DNA of 64,000 nt from Serpentinicella alkaliphila (GCF_018141405.1 NZ_CP058648.1:2630502-2694501), one strand, 5' to 3'. Counted from the stretch's first letter, positions 27,851-36,312 are shown. Translations and numbers: made by a program. The notes: generated by a model from the sequence alone, not told the origin.

Positions 27851-28300
27851 CTAATATTGAATATTTCTAGTATGGTTCATAATAGCCTTTAATCCCAATA
27901 TATAACTAAATGCACCAAAACCAGATATTTGTCCGATACACCCCTTGGCGGTAACACTTTTTTCTCTAAATTCTTCTCTTTGATGTATATTACTTAAATG
28001 CACTTCAACAACCGGTGCAGTTACTCCCTTTATCGCATCTAAAATAGCTATACTATAATGAGTATAGGCCGCAGGATTTATAACAATACCTGCACACTCC
28101 CTGTTTTTGTGAATAGTATCAATTATTTCACCCTCAAAATTTGATTGATATATCTCTAATTCTATATCAAATTTTTTAGCTTCCTGATAAAGCATTTTAT
28201 TAATTTGATCTAACGTTACATTGCCATATATTTCAGGTTCTCTAGTACCTAATAAATTTAAATTAGGACCATGAATAACAATATACTTTTCCATAGGCAT
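27851..28300 (-). CDS. aroQ: Type II 3-dehydroquinate dehydratase
   Basis: Dodecameric shikimate-pathway enzyme of 149 residues. Diagnostic segments are IHGPNLNLLGTREPEIYG with the catalytic Tyr at its end, the flexible-loop Arg region, INPAAYTHYSIAILDA, and VEVHLSNIHQREEFR with catalytic His. I start at MPMEKY behind AAGGAAGTG; the longest frame adds 17 residues without support. aroE of the same pathway is 17 kb away across the pilus locus. Confidence 0.96.
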   Translation of the reverse strand: MPMEKYIVIHGPNLNLLGTREPEIYGNVTLDQINKMLYQEAKKFDIELEIYQSNFEGEIIDTIHKNRECAGIVINPAAYTHYSIAILDAIKGVTAPVVEVHLSNIHQREEFREKSVTAKGCIGQISGFGAFSYILGLKAIMNHTRNIQY

Positions 28301-28393
28301 AAACACTTCCTTTGACGTAAAATCAACTAATATGATATCATATTTTACCAACGTTGAATAGTTTTTTTCATATTAATATGCGCAGAAACAATA

Positions 28394-28663
28394 TTAATTA
28401 TGTTTTGGATAATTTTTAACTTTATCTATTGCTAACAAAACTGCTCTAGTTACGTCTGTTTCAAACTGAATAGACATTTCTTTAACTTTAAAAAACACCT
28501 GTCCTGTGTCAGAAGTAAAATATCTAGGTTCAAGTTCATTTAGTGCTAAGGCCTTAATATCTGCAATGCACCTTTCACATTGACAAAGCTGTCCTTCAAA
28601 ATTTTTCATAATATTTGGCATCAAAAAGTTCACTACATCTTCCATATGATTTTTAACTGGCAT
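28394..28663 (-). CDS. comFB: ComFB family protein
   Basis: 89-residue late-competence ComFB family protein. The family pattern is clear: NHMEDVVNFLMPNIM, the Cys pair in QCERCIADIKALALN, then LEPRYFTSDTGQVFFK. ComFB-type proteins in some bacteria bind cyclic dinucleotides or regulate motility; function here is unknown. Its place after the minor pilin genes suggests a link with pili or DNA uptake. A strong AGGGGAG lies before the ATG. Confidence 0.85.
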   Translation of the reverse strand: MPVKNHMEDVVNFLMPNIMKNFEGQLCQCERCIADIKALALNELEPRYFTSDTGQVFFKVKEMSIQFETDVTRAVLLAIDKVKNYPKHN

Positions 28664-28684
28664 ATTATCTCCCCTTATATAAAT

Positions 28685-29284
28685 TTAAATAGTTAAGTTT
28701 TGATATATTTTGATTAACTTCAAAGGCTTAATTTTTAACTTTGGAAGACCAAATTCATCAACACCATCAAATATTTCTGTTGGTAGGTCAAACTCCACAG
28801 TAATAGGCTTTCTAGCGTGTAAATACCTACCTATTATGTCTGCTTTAATTATATTATAACTTACGACATAATCAACAGTTATTTTGTAAGAATGGTCGTG
28901 AACATATGAACTAAAGGGGTTATTTACAGTCCTATTAAATGAGGATATATTTAACAATATATTAGTCTTTAAAATATTTTGAAAATCAGGGGGACAGTAG
29001 TCAACTCCACCTTCTAGATTTATATAGTATATTTTGTAGTTAAACAATTCCTCAAAATACTTCTCAATTGCCTTTTCACATACTTTATTTATATCATTAT
29101 ATAAAACATCAATTGCAGATTCAGAAATATAATAGGCTCTAATACCATTAACATTTGATTGTACAGATATATGGTTTTCATATACTAAATTATAAAAGGT
29201 GACAACAATAATGGTGACTAATAAGCAAATTATAATTGTAGTTAATACTATGGATCCGGTTATCTTTCTCTTTTCTCTTCTCAT
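28685..29284 (-). CDS. PilX-like minor pilus protein
   Basis: 199-residue protein with a short basic N-terminus (MRREKRKITG), one long hydrophobic helix (about 10-33) and an extracellular tail. It lacks a full GFTLIE prepilin signature but has the TGS-hydrophobic-AYYISESAIDVLYND pattern typical of PilX N-terminal proteins. It is the last of a block of minor pilin genes and is 6 nt from the previous one. Its exact pilus role is not known. Confidence 0.65.
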   Translation of the reverse strand: MRREKRKITGSIVLTTIIICLLVTIIVVTFYNLVYENHISVQSNVNGIRAYYISESAIDVLYNDINKVCEKAIEKYFEELFNYKIYYINLEGGVDYCPPDFQNILKTNILLNISSFNRTVNNPFSSYVHDHSYKITVDYVVSYNIIKADIIGRYLHARKPITVEFDLPTEIFDGVDEFGLPKLKIKPLKLIKIYQNLTI

Positions 29285-29289
29285 AGCAC

Positions 29290-29793
29290 TTACCTATTTA
29301 TAGTGCCTATATGAAATCTACTCTTAACAGAGTAATCTATTTCACTGGCATAGACTTCAATTTCTACAACATTATTATTACCAATCTCTCTTACTGCTAC
29401 ATCATAAACAAAAGGCACTAAAACATTATTTTCACTGTTCATATTTACCCTTAGTTGTCTAGTAGGCCTATTAAAGTAAATGAATGCACTATTTCTCATA
29501 TATCCACTAAGGTCTATCCACCTACTTACACCAGAACTAGTATAGCCTTCAAAGGCTTTTAAATTACTATGATAAACTATTGTTGATTGATCCACATCTC
29601 TAAGTCTTTTTTCAATATAATTTAAGGCAAATCTAGTGTTTCGCATATGAACGATATAATCATATTTATTATAGATATTTTTGTAAACAAAGGAAAAATG
29701 ATTTAGAACAATAGTTAAAATAACTATACCCAGAGTTAATGAAACAATAAGTTCAATTAGGGTAAACCCTTTTCTATTAATAATCCACTTCAC
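29290..29793 (-). CDS. Prepilin-type minor pilin (PilW/PulJ-like)
   Basis: 167-residue prepilin. The leader MKWIINRKG is cut by PilD before FTLIELIVSLTLG, with Glu at mature position 5. The C-terminal 130 residues form an extracellular domain similar in size to PilW/GspJ. GTG is chosen eight bases after AGAGG; an upstream in-frame GTG three codons earlier lacks spacing. Confidence 0.85.
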   Translation of the reverse strand: MKWIINRKGFTLIELIVSLTLGIVILTIVLNHFSFVYKNIYNKYDYIVHMRNTRFALNYIEKRLRDVDQSTIVYHSNLKAFEGYTSSGVSRWIDLSGYMRNSAFIYFNRPTRQLRVNMNSENNVLVPFVYDVAVREIGNNNVVEIEVYASEIDYSVKSRFHIGTINR

Positions 29794-29805
29794 TAAAAAC
29801 ACCTC

Positions 29806-30231
29806 TTATAAATTAGTATTTATAAGCAAGTCCTCAGCTGTAATTGGCAATTCCTCATAATAAAAACTATTATCTAAAATTTGATTAATAAAAAATATTC
29901 TATACATATACATACTCCCAACAAAACCACGTACACTGGATAAACCCATATATAAGCTACTCTCATCTTCTATAGGCTCAATAATAATTTCACTAATATA
30001 ATCTACACTATATGGATTTAAACTAAAATCCTCAAAGTTTATTTCTGCAACAACATAGGCTTTAAACTCTTCTAAGACGCTCTGATTAGCTCTTGCTACT
30101 TCATATTGTATATTGTTGTTCTTCATAATTTTTAAAGATGCATCAAAAATCTGAAATGAGCCTGTAAACAACATACTTACGATTACAAGAGAAATAATTA
30201 CACTAATTAGTGTAAACCCTTTACTATCCAT
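29806..30231 (-). CDS. Prepilin-like minor pilin lacking Glu5
   Basis: 141-residue prepilin-like protein: short leader MDSKG followed by FTLISVIISLVIVSML. Mature position 5 is Ser instead of the near-universal Glu. In type II and IV systems such GspK/PilX-type tips lacking Glu5 start the pilus, so this may be the tip protein. It lies between a FimT/GspH-type gene and a PilW-type gene, 4 nt from the latter. Confidence 0.8.
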   Translation of the reverse strand: MDSKGFTLISVIISLVIVSMLFTGSFQIFDASLKIMKNNNIQYEVARANQSVLEEFKAYVVAEINFEDFSLNPYSVDYISEIIIEPIEDESSLYMGLSSVRGFVGSMYMYRIFFINQILDNSFYYEELPITAEDLLINTNL

Positions 30232-30251
30232 TTAAACTCCCCTCTATTAAG

Positions 30252-30686
30252 CTATATATTAATAATTTGTACCCTTCCGGTCCCAATTAAAGTCTCTATT
30301 CTAACTCCCTTACCCAACTTATTTTTAAATGTAAAACTACTGTATGTAGTTACTCCATTACGATTAAAGGTCACATATTGATTAGAGGTAGGACATATAT
30401 TAATTCCATCTAATAAGTTCTTCCTTAAAACTACCCGTCCTGTCAAAAAATCCTGTTTAACAATATAATCTCTACCAATTATCTCAAACCTATATGCCTG
30501 ACACTCATCTATACTTAGTTGTTGTGCAAGCTGCAATGCATTCCGAATCTCATAAGAAGTATTTTTAAGAGCAAAGCTATCTCTGGCTTTAATATTTATA
30601 GAAACAAATAGAGTCGTCACTATTCCAAGAATACATATAACACATATTAATTCAATTATTGTAAATCCTCTACTATTATTAAACAT
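30252..30686 (-). CDS. Prepilin-type minor pilin (FimT/GspH-like)
   Basis: 144-residue prepilin with leader MFNNSRG and FTIIELICVICILG, Glu5 present. The C-terminal domain (SIDECQAYRFEIIGRDYIV and later strands) is of GspH/FimT size. The ATG after GGAGGAATT is used; the longest frame reads 45 codons further into AT-rich DNA. It is the first minor pilin gene beyond the insertion sequence, so the IS may separate it from its former promoter. Confidence 0.85.
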   Translation of the reverse strand: MFNNSRGFTIIELICVICILGIVTTLFVSINIKARDSFALKNTSYEIRNALQLAQQLSIDECQAYRFEIIGRDYIVKQDFLTGRVVLRKNLLDGINICPTSNQYVTFNRNGVTTYSSFTFKNKLGKGVRIETLIGTGRVQIINI

Positions 30687-30766
30687 AATTCCTCCAAAAT
30701 TCCTACAAAACTTCCTTTTACTTTGTAATATTCTCCATAATTTTACAATATCCTGTATAAATAAAA

Positions 30767-30900
30767 AATAAATGTTAAAAAAAATTAAGCTAGTACATGA
30801 AAAATATAATAGGATAAACAATAAAAAAGAGCCTATTTTATTGGCCCTAAGATACTAAATATACAGTTATCCATCTAATATGTAAAACAATCACCCAAAT
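30767..30900 (-). repeat. 134-bp direct repeat, left copy flanking the IS
   Basis: This copy matches 32938-33071 in the same orientation with a single difference (position 30774 G, 32945 A on the plus strand). It contains the last 17 codons and the terminator of the DUF5658 gene, cut off from the gene body. It abuts the left IS end exactly and is best read as the target duplication. Confidence 0.9.
30822..30848 (-). terminator. Duplicated DUF5658 terminator
   Basis: Second copy of the AGGGCC/GGCTCT hairpin with its T-run, carried by the direct repeat. Any transcript leaving the IS toward the minor pilin genes would meet it. Confidence 0.6.
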
Positions 30901-30913
30901 CCTGAGTTTAGAA
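30901..30913. repeat. Left terminal inverted repeat of the IS
   Basis: CCTGAGTTTAGAA at the exact junction with the 134-bp repeat. Confidence 0.8.
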
Positions 30914-30926
30914 CTTAGAGGCGAAT

Positions 30927-30964
30927 AAAACGGTATAAACGTTAATATATAAACATTTATACCG
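30927..30964 (-). terminator. Transposase terminator
   Basis: CGGTATAAA pairs with TTTATACCG on the minus strand, followed by TTTTATT, about 20 nt after the last transposase stop codon. Confidence 0.75.
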
Positions 30965-30980
30965 CTTTATACTTGTCCTA

Positions 30981-32742
30981 TTATTTAAGATTTACTGATA
31001 AATCAAGTTTTGTGCAAGCTCTGAACTTCGTTAATGTCATATTACTTTTTAGTGTAGATAATTTTAGTATCTCAGCTAAGACAAGATAAGATTGAGAAAT
31101 TCGTGTAGGTGTGACAACAACTTTTGGAAACTTGCCTTGAACCAAGACTAGTGGTTCTCTTATCGCTTCCATAATTTCAGCCACTGACACCTGCCTACCT
31201 TGTTCACTTGATAAAAGGTATTGCATATATCGTAAAATACATAAACATAGAAAGCACATTGTAAAATGCCCTTTAATATGATTATCACTCCACACGAATA
31301 CTGGACGAGCTCTTAGGTCTGTCTTTAATATACGAAAGCTTTCTTCTATTTTCCAAAGTCCCCGTATATTTTCATTACTTCTTCTGTACTTAACTCTAGG
31401 TTGTTTGTTATTATTGCATAATAACCATCATAGCGTGATGCTTCATTTATTTTATTTTCATCTAATTTCCGACCCTCTGTATCTAATTCCATTTCAAGAT
31501 ATTGATTACATCCTCTTCTTAGAGCTTTTAATTGGTATGGCTTATCCAATTTCTTTTTTAATTTTTCAAGCATTCTTTCTCTATCTTGGTTATCTTTTTT
31601 AGCGCGTTTAGACGACCATGTCAGATGAATCTTTACTGGTATTTCTTCAATTCTATATTTTTAGGCCTACCCCGTTTGCCAATTTCTGAAATTTCATCTT
31701 CTTTTAGAGGAACTTTAACTTCTATATTTTGATTAACAACCTTACTGCGATATATGATTTCACCACTCATTGGATCTGTAGTGTTATTCCAGTTACTTTC
31801 ATCCCAAACCATTTCTTTGAATCGTTCTTTAGAACGTTTCAAAGTATAACTAATTACAAAGTCTTGTCCACCTTTGATAAGGTATTCTAAGTTACTTCCA
31901 CTATTAAGTCCTCTATCTGCTACCACGGTAATCTTCTCTAACCCATATAACTTTTTTAGTTTTTCAACAGATTGTACTAAAGTATTTTGGTCCATTGTGT
32001 TCCCTGGAAAAAGCTCAAATGTTATTGGAATGCCGTTATTATCCATCAAAAGCCCCATTACTACTTGAACTTCATTATTTTTATGATCTTTTGAAAATCC
32101 AAACATTCTAAGTTCGCCCCATTTGGTACTTTCGAAGGAATATGTCGTTACATCATAGTAAGCTTCAGACTCTTTTCGGTTCGTTTTCTTTTGAAAAAAG
32201 TCTGCTAAATGGGCTACCACAGCTTCTTTTTGGTCAGCAAGAACGTCTAAAACATCATAAAATATATCGTTTCCCAGAATTGGTACTCCAGCATAACGTT
32301 TTTGCTCTGAAGCCGCTAGATTAATGCTTGATGGGTGTGCGCAGCGATGAGCAATTAAATAATAAAGTGCTTGGGCCACAGTCTTTGCATTGCGCTTTCC
32401 AGAACTAACTTCAAAGAAGTTATCAAGGGCCATATTACTCCATAGTTGGTTGATTAGTGCATGACCGAAGTTATAGGAAGGAACAACATCAGTAGGAGAC
32501 AAAATATCCATAACGGGTACTTCAAGAGCTAAAGGTGCAGTAGAAGTTTTCTTTGCCTTAGTAATTTCAGCTGCTTCGGCTTTTAATTTTGCAATAATAT
32601 CTGGATCTTCTGCAAGCATACGTTCATAGTTGCCAATAGTTTTTACAACATGAGTTTTCTTGCGATTAGTTCCCGGAATGCGAGTATCTTCTCTAAATTG
32701 AATTACACGAGCCTTTCCTGAACCTGTTATTGCAACGTACAT
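30981..32742 (-). pseudogene. IS1634-type transposase, broken by two frameshifts
   Basis: A transposase of about 585 codons broken into three frames. Part one (32742-31633) has the GSGKARVIQFRED start, the AVVAHLADFF region and catalytic-Asp motifs such as VVADRGLNSGSN. Part two (to about 31346) and part three (to 30981) carry the C-terminal half with the IS4-type Y-R-E-K block IEESFRILKTDLRARPVF. Break one is near 31655: adding one A to an A5 run restores PKKYRIEEIPVK. Break two is near 31365: adding one base gives YRGLWKIEESF. The remaining parts are intact, so the decay is recent or the shifts are sequencing errors in short homopolymers. Confidence 0.85.
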
Positions 32743-32869
32743 AACCTGTTCCCCCTGAATAATTATTTATATTCCTATTATACCATTTTTAAGTATAAAT
32801 GGAAAGAAAATAATAGGAAATAACAGGACAAAATATATAAAAATTTTACAAATAAAAAGATCTCTGAAA

Positions 32870-32896
32870 ACCGCTTCATTAGCAATCCTCAGAGAT
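32870..32896 (-). terminator. Hairpin shielding the transposase start
   Basis: ATCTCTGA pairs with TCAGAGAT, then CTTTTTATTT on the minus strand, in the IS end upstream of the transposase. Such hairpins block transcription coming from outside the element. Confidence 0.55.
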
Positions 32897-32924
32897 TCCT
32901 ATTAAATTTAATGGGCATGATATC

Positions 32925-32937
32925 TTCTAAAGTCAGG
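32925..32937. repeat. Right terminal inverted repeat of the IS
   Basis: Reverse complement reads CCTGACTTTAGAA, 12 of 13 bases equal to the left end. Confidence 0.8.
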
Positions 32938-33071
32938 AATAAATATTAAAAAAAATTAAGCTAGTACATGAAAAATATAATAGGATAAACAATAAAAAAG
33001 AGCCTATTTTATTGGCCCTAAGATACTAAATATACAGTTATCCATCTAATATGTAAAACAATCACCCAAAT
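32938..33071 (-). repeat. 134-bp direct repeat, right copy (original locus)
   Basis: This is the copy still joined to the intact DUF5658 gene. It matches 30767-30900 at 133 of 134 positions. Confidence 0.9.
32993..33019 (-). terminator. Terminator of the DUF5658 gene
   Basis: AGGGCC pairs with GGCTCT across AATAAAATA, followed by TTTTTT; the stem overlaps the stop codon. Confidence 0.7.
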
Positions 33072-33326
33072 CTTAACTACTGCTAACGCTACAAGCACTT
33101 TAGGCAACCAAGGTACTTGAGATTTAACTCGGTATATAAATACTAATGATATGCCTACAAAGAGTAATACAAACAAAACTGTAAAATGCATAGATATATT
33201 TAAAAAGTAATCCATCAATGGATTTGCTTCTTCAATAATATCTAGCTTTAATCCAATGCAAGTAAATAATATATCTAAAACAGTTAATAAAAATATAGTA
33301 AAATAGATTAATTGACTTTTTTTCAT
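33018..33326 (-). CDS. DUF5658 small membrane protein
   Basis: 102-residue protein with about three or four membrane helices. The N-terminal pattern TVLDILFTCIGLKLD followed by EEANPLMDYFL matches the DUF5658 family. Function is unknown. It lies in the pilus gene cluster directly downstream of the beta-solenoid PilX-like gene. Its 3' end is the part duplicated by the IS insertion. The start region can fold into a hairpin (see the separate entry). Confidence 0.75.
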   Translation of the reverse strand: MKKSQLIYFTIFLLTVLDILFTCIGLKLDIIEEANPLMDYFLNISMHFTVLFVLLFVGISLVFIYRVKSQVPWLPKVLVALAVVKIWVIVLHIRWITVYLVS

Positions 33327-33327
33327 T

Positions 33328-33360
33328 CATACAACCTCCAAAATACTTGTCAGTTGTATG
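33328..33360 (-). promoter_or_regulatory. Inverted repeat around the DUF5658 ribosome-binding site
   Basis: On the minus strand CATACAAC pairs with GTTGTATG. The GGAGG ribosome-binding site is at the 3' side of the loop and the start codon follows two bases after the stem. This could control translation; no regulator is identified. Confidence 0.4.
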
Positions 33361-33476
33361 ATATTGTATGAACAGTTTTAATAATCTATTCTAATTTTTA
33401 AAATACGTAAATCTGTTTACCGAAAATTCAATAAGTTATTTAGTTTCTAAACAATACATTCTATAAATTTTACCAA

Positions 33477-35153
33477 TTACTCCTCCCTAATTGCATTATA
33501 GTTGTATTGTATAAGTAATTCATCAGGTGAGGAGACATTTGATACTGAACCGCCCAGACCATTTATAATAATTGGCACAGTGGTCTCATCAAAATAATAA
33601 GACAAATCTCTAGAAGTTAAAGTACTCCCACCAGCGTTCATAAATACTCCATCTCTAGATATTGCAACACCAGTGAAAGATGCTATACCATTTAAATTTA
33701 TGCTGCCCTTTGGAGCAATAAGAACTCCCGAAATATGTCTCCAATTTCCAATATTAATATTACCTTCTTTGCTAATTATTACTATATTGCCAGATGGACT
33801 TGTATGATGCGAAGAACTAAATGATCCTTCAATGATTGCTTTGAAATTATTAGGTATTTGGTTAAGAGTTAAATTACTATCATATTGTGTATAACCATTT
33901 TGTTGATACCATGTATACATCAGTCTACCACTTTGAATATGGGTTTCATCAGTCCTTAGCTTTAATTCATATTGTGGAATTGTCATAGTAGTCACTGCTG
34001 GAATAGTTGGTGTGCTTGCTTGACGAACTTGTGCTCCACTAAAAAGTTTCACATTGCTACTTACGGTTGCATTACCAGTTACATAAACATCTTTGTAAAA
34101 ATTTCCTTCTTGAAGGTTAGCATTTCCATTCACATAAACATTACCCCTATATGTAGCAGTGTTAGTACTCTCAAAATTTCCGCCAAAATGTATATCGTCA
34201 TTAAATGTACCGCGATTAGTAACTCTTCCATTGCCATGAACATAGAGTTTTCCATCATGAGTCAGAGTGTTATTAAGTTCGTAATCTCGACCTACATACA
34301 TATTTTTATCGAATGTCCCAACATTATTTATAGTAGCATTTTCTTTAATATGCAGTTCACCACGAAAACGTGCATTATTGTCATGTGTATAGTTTTTTCC
34401 AACATAAACATCACCATTAACCGTACTGTTACTCTGCATCCTATAGTTTTCTTGAACAACAATTACTCCAGGTTGAATAGGAGAACCGAAAGTAGTACTA
34501 CCTCCAAAGTGTAGAGAACCGGAAACATAAACATTAGATACCCCATTAAAAGAACCACCGTTTAAATTTGCGGGCGTTAAGTTCCCATTTACTATGGCTG
34601 AGGATCCAGCTCCATTAATAGTGTTCCCAGTAAATGTAAATCCATTGCCTAATGTAAATACAGTAGGCAAAAGAGTTGAAGTGCTTTTGGGTACCCATTC
34701 TATTCTAATTTCTGATGATACTGTCCTTGTTCTATCACCAATATCACCCTTTGATTTAATTAGGTATGTACGTTGATTTCCAACAACAGAACTTTGTTGT
34801 AAAGAAATAGTTGCCACCGGTATATGTCCAAAGGATTCTTCGTAGGTATAAGATTTTCCATTTAACTCGCTAACTATTGCAGCGAAAAAAGAGTCTGGAT
34901 TGTCACCTTGAGATGAATTATAGATTGCTAGTATTTTAGATTCTATTTCGTGTATTGCCTCTCTCACTCCTGCTTCTGCTATATAATACACTGATTGAAA
35001 ATCTCTTTCAATATATGTTAATTTATAATTTGATAGGGATACAGACAAAAGAGACATTCCAAATATAGATACAACCACCAAAACTAATAAAACTATCATC
35101 AGAGCTGATCCCTGTTTATTATTTAATTGTTGTAATCTAGATCTCTTTATCAT
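33477..35153 (-). CDS. PilX-like pilus protein with beta-solenoid repeats
   Basis: 558-residue protein. Residues 1-60 are PilX-like: basic start, then GSALMIVLLVLVVVSIFGM and a YYIAEAGVREAIHEI segment. Residues about 165-375 are strand-rich repeats with an 18-residue period. Seven units start at residues 247, 265, 283, 301, 319, 337 and 354 with patterns such as GDVYVGKNY, KNMYVGRDY, GKLYVHGNG and GNVYVNGNA, as in bactofilin-like or other right-handed solenoids. More repeat-like strands occur near 460-510 (GNIVIISKEGNINIG). It may be a surface-exposed tip or adhesin on the pilus. It is 8 nt downstream of a prepilin gene. Confidence 0.8.
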   Translation of the reverse strand: MIKRSRLQQLNNKQGSALMIVLLVLVVVSIFGMSLLSVSLSNYKLTYIERDFQSVYYIAEAGVREAIHEIESKILAIYNSSQGDNPDSFFAAIVSELNGKSYTYEESFGHIPVATISLQQSSVVGNQRTYLIKSKGDIGDRTRTVSSEIRIEWVPKSTSTLLPTVFTLGNGFTFTGNTINGAGSSAIVNGNLTPANLNGGSFNGVSNVYVSGSLHFGGSTTFGSPIQPGVIVVQENYRMQSNSTVNGDVYVGKNYTHDNNARFRGELHIKENATINNVGTFDKNMYVGRDYELNNTLTHDGKLYVHGNGRVTNRGTFNDDIHFGGNFESTNTATYRGNVYVNGNANLQEGNFYKDVYVTGNATVSSNVKLFSGAQVRQASTPTIPAVTTMTIPQYELKLRTDETHIQSGRLMYTWYQQNGYTQYDSNLTLNQIPNNFKAIIEGSFSSSHHTSPSGNIVIISKEGNINIGNWRHISGVLIAPKGSINLNGIASFTGVAISRDGVFMNAGGSTLTSRDLSYYFDETTVPIIINGLGGSVSNVSSPDELLIQYNYNAIREE

Positions 35154-35160
35154 AAATCAT

Positions 35161-35586
35161 CTACTCCCTTAGGTATATTTCCGTTGTCAAAGTAAATTCT
35201 CGATTGTTTTTTGTTTCACTAATAACTTCTAAAGTTATTTTATTCCCTATCTTTTCAGGATTAAAAGCTTTAATACCTTTAATAACCTGACTACCGTTTC
35301 TATATAATGAATCTCCACTAAAACTGTATACTATACCATCAATATCTATACTACCAGTGGATACGTTAATATTACTATTATCTGCTCTTCGGATTTCTCG
35401 AGTAATATCTCTTATAGCACTTCGTACGTTTGATTGATTATTTACATTATATGTTTGTGTATAATAGCCTTTTATACTATAAGAAAAAATGGAGTATCCA
35501 ACTATCATAATAATACTTAGTAGTGCTAGTACAATCATCATTTCAAGTAAAGTTAATCCTTTATTGTTTTTGACTGTCAACCTCAT
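35161..35586 (-). CDS. Prepilin-type minor pilin (PilW/PulJ-like)
   Basis: 141-residue prepilin with leader MRLTVKNNKG and LTLLEMMIVLALL, Glu5 present. The short C-terminal domain contains RSAIRDITREIRRADNSN, a pattern seen in PulJ/PilW-type pilins. It lies between a PilV-like pilin gene and the beta-solenoid gene. Confidence 0.85.
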   Translation of the reverse strand: MRLTVKNNKGLTLLEMMIVLALLSIIMIVGYSIFSYSIKGYYTQTYNVNNQSNVRSAIRDITREIRRADNSNINVSTGSIDIDGIVYSFSGDSLYRNGSQVIKGIKAFNPEKIGNKITLEVISETKNNREFTLTTEIYLRE

Positions 35587-35658
35587 TCTTCACCCTACCT
35601 TCATAAATACCCTCTATTTCAAAGCCCACTATAACCTAAAGTTAATATTACTTTAGTA

Positions 35659-36060
35659 TTAATCATGCCAAATTAAAAGTGTTTCCATTTGAGCCTCTAA
35701 ATTGCTCTCAGAAGTATCTGAATAAACCTTTACTAGAACTTTAACTCGGTTAGTTTGAGTACTAATTTTTTTATAAATCCAGTAGTCTCCATTATAAAGG
35801 TCCCAATCTCGTTCTTCACCATCTGCAGGGGCAGGAACTGTGACATCTTTACTCTGATTATACATTTCTTCAATTACCCTTTGTGCAACATAAGTTGCAT
35901 CAATAGTATTAGCTGATTTATTAATAACAAAAGCTGATTTAGTTAGTATTGTAAAAAAAGGTATTATAATAATACTTAGTATCGCGAAAGAAACCAATAT
36001 TTCGACAAGTGTCATTCCTATTTGATTTGATATATAATCCTTTGATTTGACTAGTTTCAT
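35659..36060 (-). CDS. Prepilin-type minor pilin (PilV-like)
   Basis: 133-residue prepilin: leader ending in NQIG, then MTLVEILVSFAILSI with Glu5. The later DATYVAQRVIEEMYNQ stretch is typical of PilV/GspI. First gene of the minor pilin block after pilA. Confidence 0.85.
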   Translation of the reverse strand: MKLVKSKDYISNQIGMTLVEILVSFAILSIIIIPFFTILTKSAFVINKSANTIDATYVAQRVIEEMYNQSKDVTVPAPADGEERDWDLYNGDYWIYKKISTQTNRVKVLVKVYSDTSESNLEAQMETLLIWHD

Positions 36061-36270
36061 ATAACAGAATACCTCTTTTCTTATTACTTTATTCCAAAAA
36101 AATCCTTCATATAATTTAATTCATGCTTTAGTGTCTGTTATACCAATTATTTCCAGAATTTATCATACATATCTTTAGATTAAGCTGATATACCTAAAAC
36201 TTAAGCTATATTTACTGTAATTATAAAACTTATAAACCTATTTCTTTAAAGTAAATTACTCTCAAAGTTA

Positions 36271-36312
36271 TAATAAAACGGCTTAAGATAAATTTAAGTC
36301 CCAAGCCGCTAT
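36271..36312 (-). terminator. Terminator downstream of pilA
   Basis: CGGCTT and AAGCCG form the base of a stem with an inner CTTAAA-TTTA pairing, followed by TTTTATTAT on the minus strand. It lies 160 nt past the pilA stop. Confidence 0.7.

Larger units (their letters stand above)
30901..32937 (-). mobile_element. IS1634-family insertion sequence
   Basis: 2,037-bp element. The terminal inverted repeats are CCTGAGTTTAGAA at the left and CCTGACTTTAGAA (reverse strand) at the right, 12 of 13 identical. It holds one transposase pseudogene of the IS1634 (IS4-related) DDE family, an upstream hairpin and a 3' terminator. It is bounded by 134-bp direct repeats, matching the habit of IS1634 to create long, variable target duplications. 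It interrupts the pilus gene cluster between the DUF5658 gene and a minor pilin gene. Confidence 0.9.

Noticed and set aside
30981-31295. Separate small gene
   Set aside because: It continues the transposase frame after a single-base break and holds its C-terminal block.
31640-31665. Programmed -1 frameshift in the transposase
   Set aside because: The A5 run is short, there is no stimulator structure seen, and a second break further on would still inactivate the gene.
33972-34514. 180-codon plus-strand frame
   Set aside because: Antisense to the repeats of the beta-solenoid gene; the periodic sequence keeps the opposite frame open. No other support.
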